Positions 7,431 to 17,314 of a DNA stretch of 64,000 nucleotides are shown in pieces. The stretch is from a virus. The translations under genes and the position numbers were made by a program. The stretch's first letter is position 1, and each line of letters starts with the position of its first letter. The stretch lies in the IMG/VR virus record IMGVR_UViG_3300027499_000006, positions 1 to 64,000 of that record; one strand, written 5' to 3'. The notes under the pieces are model-generated. The model was not told the DNA's origin. It did not search any database and was given only the letters and a program-made list of their open reading frames with translations.

Positions 7431-7450
7431 GTACTAGAATTGTCTAGTAC
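7431..7450. repeat. Perfect inverted repeat before the giant gene
   Basis: GTACTAGA (7431-7438) and TCTAGTAC (7443-7450) form a perfect eight-base-pair inverted repeat with a four-base centre. It lies between the 68-residue gene and the giant polyprotein. It overlaps a possible TTG start (7440) and ends 12 bases before the ribosome site used by GTG 7479. It could be an operator, or an mRNA hairpin controlling the giant gene. Confidence 0.6.
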
Positions 7451-7478
7451 ACATTTTGACTCAGGAAAGAAGCACGCG

Positions 7479-10400
7479 GTGAGCCTAAGCCACAACCTGT
7501 CGGAACAAGCACTACAGGCTCTCATTGCGGCTATTAATCCTTATGCGGGCGGAAACTCTAGGCTTGCCCGCTCTCTCCGTGCACGTCTCCAGCCCCGAGA
7601 CAGCAAGGGTCGATGGATTCGCACAGGTGTTAACTTTGCCGTAGATTTTAAGGTTAACGGTAAGGTCTATAACGCCAATCCTCGCTCTGTAGGCCCATCT
7701 TCCCGCGAGGGCTTTATTCAGGTTTATGTTCCTAAGGGTGACCCCAATATTCCTGAAGGGTTTTATGAGGTCGAGTCTGGCAAGGGCGAAGTAGTTATAG
7801 CAGTTCTTGATGGTCCATCCGTTGCTTCATCAAAAACTTCTATTACAGACAAAAACGTTATTGACATCAACTCCGTTAATCGTTCCGATGCCCCCGAGGG
7901 TTGGGACTTCAAACCCACCGAAGACGGACAAAACCGTTGGGTTACTCAAGATGGAAAAGTTGAAATTGTTGAGAACGCTGAGACTGGCAAGGTTGACCTT
8001 ATTGAAGACGGGGAGAAGCTTTCCGAGCATGACCAAGTTGCTCTTGCCTTCGCCGAGTCTGACAGACGAGACGTCGAACAATCTGTAGTAGCCAGCTCCA
8101 AAAAAGTTGTTGCCCGTCTCCGCAAAAATATTGAAGACGCTCCACCAGCGGAGAAAGAGGCTGCCAAAGAAATCCTCGACCGAGTTCTCTTTGATGACCC
8201 AGACTACGAAGAAACTCTGCAACTAAACGACTCTAACCCTCCAAACCCAGAGAGTATGGGTGAAGGTGTAGAAATATCAGCTGAAGACCTTAGGCGTATG
8301 CGTCTAAGTCCCATTACTGGTCAGCATTTGGATGAAGACGGTAACTTCACCCCTGAAAGACAAGAACTGCATAACCAGATAATTCTTGAGGCACTAGAGG
8401 GCACAACACCTGTCGAAGAGCCTGTTCAGAATATGAATGGTGGCGGACCTGCATCTGGTAAAGGCACAATGACTAGGGGAGCCAATAAAAGGCTCACTAA
8501 CTACGACGAAAACTCTGTTCTTGTTGACCCAGATGAAGTTAAAAACAAATTTCCCGAGGTCCAAGCGGCTATTGAGCGCATCAGAAATGGTACAGCCACC
8601 GAACAAGATTTTAATTGGGCAGGTCTTAGCCACGAGGAGAGTAGCCATGTGGCCAAGAGAATCCACCTCGCAGGCCTAGAACGTCACCACAACATCATCT
8701 ATGACGGAACTGGTGATGGCGGAGTAAAGAGCGTCCGCGAAAAAGTTAAGCTCGCACGGGATAACGGCTATAAGACAGTAAATGCCAACTACCTCTATCT
8801 AGAGCCCGACGAAGGTATGAGTCGAGCTAAAGAGAGGGAAAAGGAAAACTTCCGCAGGGTACCGGAGACCGTCCTTAAAAACACTTACAACACTATTTCT
8901 ACTATATTCCCAGAACTTCTCAAAGATAATATTTTTGACACTGTTCGTCTTTTCGACAACAACCAAGAACGAGGCGTAGCTGCGAAACTTATTCTGGAGC
9001 AAAAAGACGGCGAAACTGAAGTTATAGACCAAGACTCCTACAATCGTTTCTTACGAGCAAAAGCTTCTGATGACAAGCAACCGCCCGAAAAGCCAGTGGC
9101 AGAACTCCCTGAAGAGGGTGCCCTCCCCGAAGACTTTCGACCCAAAATCAGTGCTGATGAGGTCACCCCTGGAACAGCTGTTATTGATACAGATTTTGAC
9201 GTCCAGAAGATTGGAACGTTCGTTGATGTCAACGACCCTCTAGTTCCTTCTCAACTATTCCACGTCACAACTAATCGCGAAGGTGTTTCTAACTCGCAGA
9301 GACTCCTCACAACTACCACTGATGGTAAAGGTTTTGGCGGAGCAGACCGCAATGTTGTTTCCTTCTCTGGAACTAAAGAACGAGCCCTTCAGATGCACGC
9401 CGACCTTGAGGACTACGTCCGACTGAGGCAAGCACAAAGCAACACCGAAATTTTTGATGCAGTTAACGATTTTTCTGCTAAGTACGACATCCCGAAACAG
9501 CGCAAGGACGCTGTACTTAAGTCTTTGACGCAAGAGAAAGATTTGGCTGACGGACCCACTCGACACAACGCAATGACTCAGCTATTCAACGAGCGCGAGA
9601 CGGCTACAGGTATTCCAAATCCAGTCATTCTTGACAATGACTCTTGGGAGACCATGTCCCCAGACAACATCGCTCTTCTTAGTGTTCCTAAGGACCGCGT
9701 TGAGTCTACTGGTGCGGCTGTCTCTTATATACAAAGTGGAGCATCCCCCGAGGAATTCCGAGTTCACGGAAGTGTCCCCGTTAAAAGCTGTACAAATCCT
9801 TCACCACGTACTTTTGCAGTTGGCGACCCCTCAGACCCCTGCGAAGACGACTTTGAGGACATCGACTCCCTCACCGACCCCGACGAGAATGATGTTACTG
9901 TTGCTCCTCTTGAGAGCCTCACCGAACCTCAACTGAAAACAGAAATGTTCGAGTTGCAGGAAAGAATCCAAGCCCTAGAGTCTCGTGCAGGTGACGAATC
10001 TGTTGACAAAGAGATTCAACGTACCACAGAACGATATGCTGAGCTGGAAACTGAACTTGGCAAACGTCAAAACAACAAACAAGTTGACAATAAGGCTACC
10101 GAAACGGTAGAGTCTGTTACCACAAGAATTAATTCTATTGATGCTCAGATTAGTCGTCGGATGGACCGAGGCCAAGGCTATAAAGACTTGGAAGAGCGCC
10201 AACAAAAACTTATTGCAAAAAGAGAAGCACTCCAGAAAGGGGAGCAAGTAGATGACAGACAAACTGGACAAGGAACTGACGCAGGAGCAGAAGGAACAGT
10301 TCCTCGCGGTGTGGCAGGAGCGCCGTCCCGAAGTGCTCGAGTGGAGCGACGAGGAGATTCTCTACGCGATGTTTCTGGGAATGTAGTTGCCACTAGGATT

Positions 10401-13400
10401 GCCGAGCCCACGAATGCTGAAGCGCTTCGTGAAGAGGGCGTCAGGGTTGTAGAACTATTTGAAGTAGATAAAGACCAAGCTGAGTTTTTTAGGGACTCTT
10501 TCGAGTTGGCAAGAAATTCCAGCACTTATGGGTCATCGGTAACGCTCCACGACTTGGACTACTACCAACAAGACGATGTAAGAATGTTCCTCACCCAAGA
10601 TGGCTTGGGCGGAATTGTTCTTAATGGCGATGAGATTGTTACGGGATTCATGCACCCCGAGGCATCTGACCGTGGACAGGGTGCCATTGTTTCTATGGTT
10701 TCCAACATGGTTGACCTCGGTGGGAGGCGTCTAGATGCTTATGACACAGTTCTCCCTGGTTTCTATGCAGAGGCTGGGTTCCGTCCTGTTGCTCGCCTCC
10801 GTTGGGACGACCAGTTTGCACCCGATGACTGGGATTATGACCTCTATGACAGATGGAACGGCGGACGCCCAGATATCGTCTTTATGACTTTCGACCCAGA
10901 CCGTTTTGGCTCCGAGTATGACCAGTCTGAGGGTCAGTATGTTGATAGCTACGAAACGGGTCCTGTTGCTCAACAGCGTGCTTTAGAGGGGTTCGATGAG
11001 TCCAAGTGGGTTCAAATTCGCGAACAAAGACGTGAGCGTGCTCGAGCTCGACGGATGGAGACTCAGCAACAGAATGACGCCCTCAAGCAAGAGGACGGTC
11101 TACTTGTTGGTGAAGTTCCGAAGAATGACAATGACAAGCCAAAAAATCAGGCTCTCATTCTTTCCCCCATTGGACAGGTTGTTGAGGTTACCAGCTCTAA
11201 TGGACGCAAAATGCGTTTCATTAAAATTGGACGTGACACTTGGAAGCGTGCGGACAAGCCTGACGACCACACACGGTACCGCTCCCATCAGATTCGTCGG
11301 GACAAAATGGAGTACGTCAAGACTACAGAGTCAGATGTCCCGTCCCTTGACTTACCTCCACGCTATTACAACTCTTTCCGTCCTGTTCCGTACTCTATCC
11401 CGAGGGGCTCCTCCGACGAAGAGCTTAAGCGCCTGCGTTCTATGTACGAACGACAAGCAGACACCACAGACAACTCAATTAGTGTCCAACGAGCAGAAGC
11501 CACCGTAAAATTTATCGACCGCCTTAGCGCAAGACGCGAGGGACGTACCGCTACACCACGCCAAAACACCACCGACCGCGCTAATGCGTCTGGTTCTAGG
11601 GGGCGCAGACAGAATGCCCCACTTCTGGAGAATAATGACCCAGAGTCTGGCTCCACAGAAGCACACGTCCCCACCAAGCCTACCCCCGATGAGAATGGTG
11701 TAACCGACAACCCAGAGCTTCTCGCAGATATATATGACCGATACACCCTTACCACTGTGTACCTCCAAGCTCTTACTGCGGGTAGGGACTCTACAATGAT
11801 GACATTTAGGACGGAGGCAGAAAAAGGAGTTCCCTACACTGGAACCCAAGCTAGTGTTCCGATTACTGCCATCCGAGATGCTCTACAGCTTCAAGGTGTT
11901 GACACCAACAGATTAGTTGAAAATGCAAGAATCATTAGAGAAAATCGCGCTTCTGTCCGCGACCGTAATTCCGTCACCCCATCAGATATTCAGGAGTTCA
12001 CTGATAGTCAGAAGCTAATGGAAAACCTGTGGGGCTCATTGAGACAGCTTGAAGAAAACCTTAGGGTGGCCTATATCACTGAGCGGGTTGATTCGCCAAG
12101 AATTACATCTCTCTCGCAGCGTGTAGAAGCACTACGCGCAAGAATTGCTCGCCTTGAGGAGAGGGGGTTCCGCCTAACGGTGCCACCCGAGGCTACATTA
12201 GTGGAGGGGTTTAGCTGGGACGACAACACCGAGCCAGATATCTACCGTCCAGAGCTTATTATGGACGCCCTCAAAGCCCGCTATCCAGATGCAAAACTCA
12301 ACGATGATGGTGAGCTTATTGTTGGGGAGGCTGAGCACACTGTTGGAGGTAATAGATTTAGGTATGAGGCAGTCATTACTCGGACAGATGACGAGATGTT
12401 CTACGTTTATATTCGAGAGACTAACCTATCGGACGAAAACCCAGCAACTAGGTCTCGCTCTTTTAGATTTGATGTAATGCGTCATTCAGCTAGAGCTATC
12501 AACAACCAAGCAGCAAAAGCCCGAGAAAAAATTTTTAACACAGCCTCAGGCTCTAATATTCATTCTTGGTTTAACGACCCTCGGAGGCGCCGCGAAGGAC
12601 GCGAGCCCAAGTTTGATGTCCCAGATGAGCAAGGTATGCCCCACCACGTTCGTGACCAAGTTCTTACCCGAGAAGCTCTTCGGAAGATTGAAGAGGCCAC
12701 GAGTGAAGAGGGCATCACCGAAGAGATGATTGGTGTTCTCTATAACTACATTCGTAGTTTTGGAAACGACACTGGAGTTATGCAGGCCTTGTACTCCACA
12801 TTTAACTTGGATGTGCCCACCCTTAACCGCTTCGTGGACGCAGTCAATCAGCACATTTACGAGCGTGATGGTCTTAACAGCTTCTCCCTTTGGGAATCTG
12901 ACAATGGCACACCTCTTGCAGAGGGTGACCTTGTCACGTACACGGGAAATGAACGGCAACGAGGATACGAAAATCTGAGCGGGAAGCGATTTATAGTCAG
13001 AATTCGCGGACTTGAGCACCGCTCTGATGGGTACTCCTACACAGACTATCTTCAAGTTCAAGCTGTTGATGAGAACAACAATCCTCTGCCGGGTACTGAT
13101 GGTAATTTCCGTTGGGTCTCTTCGCACAACCTCAGGTTGGATAGGACATCAGGGAACACTGATGGCTCAGAACGCACAGGGGTGGGTGCGATATCTATGC
13201 CACTTCCCGTTCTCACTACTCGCGCTGGTAACCGCTATGCTGGGCAGGGGCGTCTCAACGAAGTCGCTCCATATGTTTCAGAGTATGACCGAGACACTCT
13301 AGCTAGCCCCACCGTTGACATTGACGGCATTCAATACCCCGTCCAAGCTTCTCGCCAGAGCTTGCTTGGTCCCGACCTTGCAAATGTCATTGCACGTCCT

Positions 13401-16139
13401 CGCCAAGTACAACAGGGTGACTTCCTCATGCACTTTGACCCCGAGACTGGCTCTCGCCGTCTGGTTGAAGTTGTTAACACTGAAACACTAGAAAACGGAA
13501 ATATTCGTCTTACGACCGTTGAGCCTGTTAACCGCACATCTGCCAAGGTTTCCCAGACAGAGTTTGGTCCAGACGAGTTGTCGCTCGACATCTATCGTTA
13601 CGACCCCAACTTCACTCCTGACGAGGAAACCCTTACCACCGCCCACGTTGGAAGAATCGCTGACGCGGTTCGCGGTGTCAACCTAGATGAGCTCTCTCGC
13701 GAGGCGAGAAGTACCATTGCTCGACTTCTTAGTTATGACCTAGATAGCGAAGACCTCACCATCAACGAGTACCGCGAGGCACTCGCAGAACTTCTCAATA
13801 GCAGGACTGATGAGGGTCTTATAGGTCAAGTATCTGTTGCTGACGCTCGAAGGGCACTAGATGTTGCCATGAACCGAGGACTTCCAACCCAAGACGCCCG
13901 CAATAACATACAAGCTGTCTCGAACGCTGGCACTCAACGTGGGGCACAAATTGGCGCGAACACAGGGCAGACTACCACTCCCACTGGTCCGGTCCCCGTA
14001 TCTAGTGCTAGTAGACCTCGGAATACTGTTGCGGGCTACGAGAACGGCCCCTATGGACCAGAAGACGGAACTCTAGATGGTATGGATAGAGATGCGTTTG
14101 AAGCGCTTTTACGTATGCCCGATGGGGTAGCAAAAACAAAGGCTTTCAATAAACTAGTTAAAACAGTCCTTTTCGCTAAAATCTACGGAACTCAGTTTGC
14201 ACTTGAATTTGTGCCAAGGAGCCAGTGGCGCAATGGCTTGTCTCTAAACAGGGGAGAGCTGGGTTGGCAGGCCAATATAGTAGACCCAGCGACTGGGCAG
14301 AAAGTTGGTTTTGTACATAGAACATACAGATTTGCAGCTAATCCCATAGACCCATCTGGTGACGACGTAATTGATGTCCACCACGACTATGTTTGGTTCA
14401 CTGATAGTTCTGCTACTGGGACTGGGTTTGCCACTGATTTCTACTACGTTTCAGACAACTTCTACGAGTCTACTGGCGTGGATATAAACACCATAGGAAC
14501 TGCCAGAGATGGCTCTTATACTTGGGGACTCGCCAACTTCACTTGGAATTCCACAGTCAATATCCACAACATTATGCGTAAGCTCTACGACAAAGCCGAT
14601 GAATACGAGCCTAGCGACCCAGTCACGGCCACTAAGTTGAGAGACTTGGCCGTCCGTCTCGGTGCCCCTGCGGGAACTGAGAGCCTCACTGGACCAGCTC
14701 GGGGGCGAGCTCTTATCGATGCTCAATACAATCTAGACTTGCGGTACGTTCAGACTTCCCCCGACTACCCAGACCCCGTCGACATTTCAAGTCTTCTAGA
14801 CCCCAATGACGCTCAGAAGAGAGCCGAGCACGAGCGGGCGCAGGCGCTACTACCAGAGGGCCAGAGAACAAGATATAAAACTCTAGGTAGAGAAATTATG
14901 GAGGGGACAGGTTGGTCTGGTATTCGGTACCTTAATCCAGCGCTAGACCCGAGGCCAGACAATAGGAAAAACAAAAAGTCCGCTCAGCAAATCGCGATAG
15001 AAGAGTCTGCTAAGAAGAAAGACGAGGCCGAAAAGACTGTAGCAGTTGAGAAGCTCAAAAAAGAAACTGAAGATGCTGAAGAGGCTCAAAAGAGCAAGTC
15101 TGGTCGGCCTCAAGGGAGGACAATCACCAGTCTTAGCGACGTAACTAACGCCGCACCTGGTGACGTCATTAATGTTACTGAACCGGGATATGAGGCAGTA
15201 TACGTAAGGCAGGAAGATGGCACGTGGGACGCGATTTTCTACGGAAGTGATTCTAACCCCTTTAGAAGTGCCTACGACGATGACGATTTAGACATTGTTG
15301 ACGGGTTCAGTGGTGACATTATGTCAGCACAGATTTTTACTACTCCTGAAGCGCAAGAGTATTTCTCCCAGTATGCGGCGGGAACTCTAAAAGTAGATAA
15401 CCCCACAAGGGAGACTGTAGAGAAAGCTCTAAGAGATGGTGACCTTTTCACGATGGAAGCCATCTACAGAGGAAATTTAACAAACAACGGTAAGTTTGGA
15501 AGAGACAATTTTACTCTTAGAGTAAACTCCTCTCGAATCGAAAGCCAAGGCACAGACGACGACGTTTACGAGGTCGGAGGGGATATCCTCAATGAGAATG
15601 GTCAAAGGATAGGACCTTTTAGGCGAAAAATACGCATGAGGCCTGACGGTAAACTCGAGATATACCACGGCATACTAAAAATTGAGGATGACAGGTACAA
15701 GAGAAGTGGTTTTGGTAAGGACTTTACAAAACAGAGTGAAGCCTTGTATAAGCAAATGGGCGTCGATTTAATTAGATTACACTCAGCGTGGGATGGAAGT
15801 TACTTCTGGGCTATGCAAGACTACGAGTGGGACTTGGAACATGATAATGGTAGCAAATACTCTATTTTGAGTGGGGTCCCTGGTGCGCTCCAAGAAGAAC
15901 TAGACCGTGCAAGAACTAGTGACCCACCGAGACCTAAAGATGTCGCGAAGCTTGAAGCCTTGATAGATAGGATGGCTGGCTTGGATATCGACGACCCTAA
16001 CTTCCCTTCTCCCCGAGAAATTGCTATGCTGAAGAGTCAGGACCCATCTCTCAATGACGACGGAAATGGTGGAGACGGTGCCTGGATGCAAAAAATTCTG
16101 AAGAACACTGGGTGGCATGGAAGAAAAGAGCTTAGCTAA
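7479..16139 (+). CDS. Giant polyvalent head-region protein (about 2,886 aa)
   Basis: GTG 7479 is preferred because AGGAAAGA (7463-7470) precedes it. TTG 7440 would add 13 residues without a ribosome site. An N-terminal QPRDSKGRW motif is followed by several regions: a zeta-toxin-like kinase (about residues 285-500, P-loop NGGGPASGKGT, then VLVDPDEV and IIYDGTGD); an ADP-ribosyltransferase-like region (about 590-765, LFHVTTNREG, NVVSFSG, FRVHGSVPV); a coiled coil (820-920); an acetyltransferase-like region (about 1020-1155, GFYAEAGFRPV); and two related acetyltransferase-like C-terminal copies (about 2227-2372 and 2654-2807, sharing a GxGF, then FYxxxGVD or LYKQMGVD, then DGSYxW pattern). Encoded between portal and prohead protease, where MuF-type packaged effectors lie. 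It is probably carried in the capsid and injected, but delivery is inference. Domain calls are from motifs only. Confidence 0.8.
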   Translation: MSLSHNLSEQALQALIAAINPYAGGNSRLARSLRARLQPRDSKGRWIRTGVNFAVDFKVNGKVYNANPRSVGPSSREGFIQVYVPKGDPNIPEGFYEVESGKGEVVIAVLDGPSVASSKTSITDKNVIDINSVNRSDAPEGWDFKPTEDGQNRWVTQDGKVEIVENAETGKVDLIEDGEKLSEHDQVALAFAESDRRDVEQSVVASSKKVVARLRKNIEDAPPAEKEAAKEILDRVLFDDPDYEETLQLNDSNPPNPESMGEGVEISAEDLRRMRLSPITGQHLDEDGNFTPERQELHNQIILEALEGTTPVEEPVQNMNGGGPASGKGTMTRGANKRLTNYDENSVLVDPDEVKNKFPEVQAAIERIRNGTATEQDFNWAGLSHEESSHVAKRIHLAGLERHHNIIYDGTGDGGVKSVREKVKLARDNGYKTVNANYLYLEPDEGMSRAKEREKENFRRVPETVLKNTYNTISTIFPELLKDNIFDTVRLFDNNQERGVAAKLILEQKDGETEVIDQDSYNRFLRAKASDDKQPPEKPVAELPEEGALPEDFRPKISADEVTPGTAVIDTDFDVQKIGTFVDVNDPLVPSQLFHVTTNREGVSNSQRLLTTTTDGKGFGGADRNVVSFSGTKERALQMHADLEDYVRLRQAQSNTEIFDAVNDFSAKYDIPKQRKDAVLKSLTQEKDLADGPTRHNAMTQLFNERETATGIPNPVILDNDSWETMSPDNIALLSVPKDRVESTGAAVSYIQSGASPEEFRVHGSVPVKSCTNPSPRTFAVGDPSDPCEDDFEDIDSLTDPDENDVTVAPLESLTEPQLKTEMFELQERIQALESRAGDESVDKEIQRTTERYAELETELGKRQNNKQVDNKATETVESVTTRINSIDAQISRRMDRGQGYKDLEERQQKLIAKREALQKGEQVDDRQTGQGTDAGAEGTVPRGVAGAPSRSARVERRGDSLRDVSGNVVATRIAEPTNAEALREEGVRVVELFEVDKDQAEFFRDSFELARNSSTYGSSVTLHDLDYYQQDDVRMFLTQDGLGGIVLNGDEIVTGFMHPEASDRGQGAIVSMVSNMVDLGGRRLDAYDTVLPGFYAEAGFRPVARLRWDDQFAPDDWDYDLYDRWNGGRPDIVFMTFDPDRFGSEYDQSEGQYVDSYETGPVAQQRALEGFDESKWVQIREQRRERARARRMETQQQNDALKQEDGLLVGEVPKNDNDKPKNQALILSPIGQVVEVTSSNGRKMRFIKIGRDTWKRADKPDDHTRYRSHQIRRDKMEYVKTTESDVPSLDLPPRYYNSFRPVPYSIPRGSSDEELKRLRSMYERQADTTDNSISVQRAEATVKFIDRLSARREGRTATPRQNTTDRANASGSRGRRQNAPLLENNDPESGSTEAHVPTKPTPDENGVTDNPELLADIYDRYTLTTVYLQALTAGRDSTMMTFRTEAEKGVPYTGTQASVPITAIRDALQLQGVDTNRLVENARIIRENRASVRDRNSVTPSDIQEFTDSQKLMENLWGSLRQLEENLRVAYITERVDSPRITSLSQRVEALRARIARLEERGFRLTVPPEATLVEGFSWDDNTEPDIYRPELIMDALKARYPDAKLNDDGELIVGEAEHTVGGNRFRYEAVITRTDDEMFYVYIRETNLSDENPATRSRSFRFDVMRHSARAINNQAAKAREKIFNTASGSNIHSWFNDPRRRREGREPKFDVPDEQGMPHHVRDQVLTREALRKIEEATSEEGITEEMIGVLYNYIRSFGNDTGVMQALYSTFNLDVPTLNRFVDAVNQHIYERDGLNSFSLWESDNGTPLAEGDLVTYTGNERQRGYENLSGKRFIVRIRGLEHRSDGYSYTDYLQVQAVDENNNPLPGTDGNFRWVSSHNLRLDRTSGNTDGSERTGVGAISMPLPVLTTRAGNRYAGQGRLNEVAPYVSEYDRDTLASPTVDIDGIQYPVQASRQSLLGPDLANVIARPRQVQQGDFLMHFDPETGSRRLVEVVNTETLENGNIRLTTVEPVNRTSAKVSQTEFGPDELSLDIYRYDPNFTPDEETLTTAHVGRIADAVRGVNLDELSREARSTIARLLSYDLDSEDLTINEYREALAELLNSRTDEGLIGQVSVADARRALDVAMNRGLPTQDARNNIQAVSNAGTQRGAQIGANTGQTTTPTGPVPVSSASRPRNTVAGYENGPYGPEDGTLDGMDRDAFEALLRMPDGVAKTKAFNKLVKTVLFAKIYGTQFALEFVPRSQWRNGLSLNRGELGWQANIVDPATGQKVGFVHRTYRFAANPIDPSGDDVIDVHHDYVWFTDSSATGTGFATDFYYVSDNFYESTGVDINTIGTARDGSYTWGLANFTWNSTVNIHNIMRKLYDKADEYEPSDPVTATKLRDLAVRLGAPAGTESLTGPARGRALIDAQYNLDLRYVQTSPDYPDPVDISSLLDPNDAQKRAEHERAQALLPEGQRTRYKTLGREIMEGTGWSGIRYLNPALDPRPDNRKNKKSAQQIAIEESAKKKDEAEKTVAVEKLKKETEDAEEAQKSKSGRPQGRTITSLSDVTNAAPGDVINVTEPGYEAVYVRQEDGTWDAIFYGSDSNPFRSAYDDDDLDIVDGFSGDIMSAQIFTTPEAQEYFSQYAAGTLKVDNPTRETVEKALRDGDLFTMEAIYRGNLTNNGKFGRDNFTLRVNSSRIESQGTDDDVYEVGGDILNENGQRIGPFRRKIRMRPDGKLEIYHGILKIEDDRYKRSGFGKDFTKQSEALYKQMGVDLIRLHSAWDGSYFWAMQDYEWDLEHDNGSKYSILSGVPGALQEELDRARTSDPPRPKDVAKLEALIDRMAGLDIDDPNFPSPREIAMLKSQDPSLNDDGNGGDGAWMQKILKNTGWHGRKELS

Positions 16140-16700
16140 ATGAAAAAAACAATAATGCAGTCAACGGTTAAGTTTAATGGCATTTACGGGGTTGAAGTCG
16201 GAGACTACGCCATTATTACCGAATACGGCTTTGTGGTTCAAAAACCAATTCCTGAGACATCGTACCTAGAGCTAGACCAGACAGATGGAAAAGTTGAAGT
16301 TAATGAGGAGCTTCTAGCTGAGGCTGACAGAATAAATAATCTGGGGGTTCTTATAGATGCGGGGGGAAACGACGAAGACAGCAACCCAACTTGGCTTCTC
16401 GATGAGTTGGAGGGTCCCGCAGGGGCAGATGTCCCCCCCTCAAATGTTAAAGTTATTAATGCAAATATGAGTTTAGATGGGAAACTCGGATGGGAGTATT
16501 TCCCCGGATACTATCTTCTCGAAGGCGGATTAAGCTACTCCCCGTACTCTAGGCCGCCAATTCAAGAGGATAAAATTGAGCCTGCAGAAGGGGAATTCAC
16601 CGTAGATTATGAGCGCTACGTTGATGCGACCCGTGACGCTGAGAAGCTTGGGTTTATAGCTGAGGCAGAGAGACTTGGGATTGAGGGTTACATTGATTGA
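16140..16700 (+). CDS. Hypothetical protein (186 aa)
   Basis: 186 residues. ATG 16140 abuts the stop of the giant gene, and AGAAAAGAG at its 3' end serves as ribosome site. Beta-rich start (VKFNGIYGVEVGDYAIITEY), an acidic middle, aromatic-rich LGWEYFPGYYLLEGGLSY, and a helical C terminus with many acidic residues (pI clearly low). No family recognised. It overlaps the following gene slightly, and the pair sits between the two giant proteins. A small partner or immunity-like protein for an upstream domain is possible but unsupported. Confidence 0.55.
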   Translation: MKKTIMQSTVKFNGIYGVEVGDYAIITEYGFVVQKPIPETSYLELDQTDGKVEVNEELLAEADRINNLGVLIDAGGNDEDSNPTWLLDELEGPAGADVPPSNVKVINANMSLDGKLGWEYFPGYYLLEGGLSYSPYSRPPIQEDKIEPAEGEFTVDYERYVDATRDAEKLGFIAEAERLGIEGYID

Positions 16701-17304
16701 GGACGCCAAGAAGATACTTTATGCAGGCATAGGAGTTCTTGAAAGAGTAGATGAGCCTACAGAGCCTCTTGCCATTACTTACGCTGTTGAGAAAGAAAAT
16801 GGCGATATTGAAGTTGAATACGTTGATGGTTCTCGGGAGTCATTTACCCCAAAACAAGGTAGTATAGTATCGTATACTTACGGAGTTGTACTTTTCACCG
16901 CAGAAGATGGTGAGGAGTATGTACTTCGACAAGTTTCAGACCTAGACGGTGAGTGGATTTCAGAAATAAAAATTTCACTTCCTGTTATCGCGTTGCAATA
17001 TTTGCTATTAAAACCTGAGGAGACAGTAGAGATGGCGTACCTCGCTGATGAGTTAGAAAAACTTATTGCTCTTAAATCCCCAGACAATGACAGCATTATC
17101 TCAATGATGTACCTCAACAGGTACGGAGCATTTGTTCGAGTCAACGAAAACTGGGTTTCTATTGCTCCCATTGATTCCAGTCTTGATGGGACAGTTCCTT
17201 ACAACGTTAATGCTGACACCGCTCAAGAGTTTGTTGACATGTATGACAATGACAGTGGGCTAAAATACTCACAAGTAAAAGATTATCTCACACCACCTAG
17301 TTAG
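16693..17304 (+). CDS. Hypothetical protein (about 203 aa)
   Basis: TTG 16693 is chosen because GAGGG (16683-16687) sits five bases upstream. TTG 16675 and 16681 are alternatives adding six or four residues. The protein starts MIEDAKKILYAGIGVLERVDEP, has alternating beta strands (YAVEKENGDIEVEYVDGSRE) and a conspicuous acidic content. No Cys/His motif, signal or membrane segment. The short overlap with the upstream gene implies coupling. Both proteins of this pair are acidic and unassigned. Confidence 0.5.
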   Translation: MIEDAKKILYAGIGVLERVDEPTEPLAITYAVEKENGDIEVEYVDGSRESFTPKQGSIVSYTYGVVLFTAEDGEEYVLRQVSDLDGEWISEIKISLPVIALQYLLLKPEETVEMAYLADELEKLIALKSPDNDSIISMMYLNRYGAFVRVNENWVSIAPIDSSLDGTVPYNVNADTAQEFVDMYDNDSGLKYSQVKDYLTPPS

Positions 17305-17314
17305 GTAGTCACCC

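Noticed and set aside
12546-13127. Leftward frame of 193 residues
   Set aside because: Lies wholly inside the continuous giant gene, has no start signals, and its composition is that of an antisense frame. The same applies to 18839-19510 and 33040-33621.
16675-16700. Frameshift joining the genes at 16140 and 16693
   Set aside because: The two frames overlap slightly but each has its own start signal and full-length product; no slippery sequence or single family spanning both is seen.
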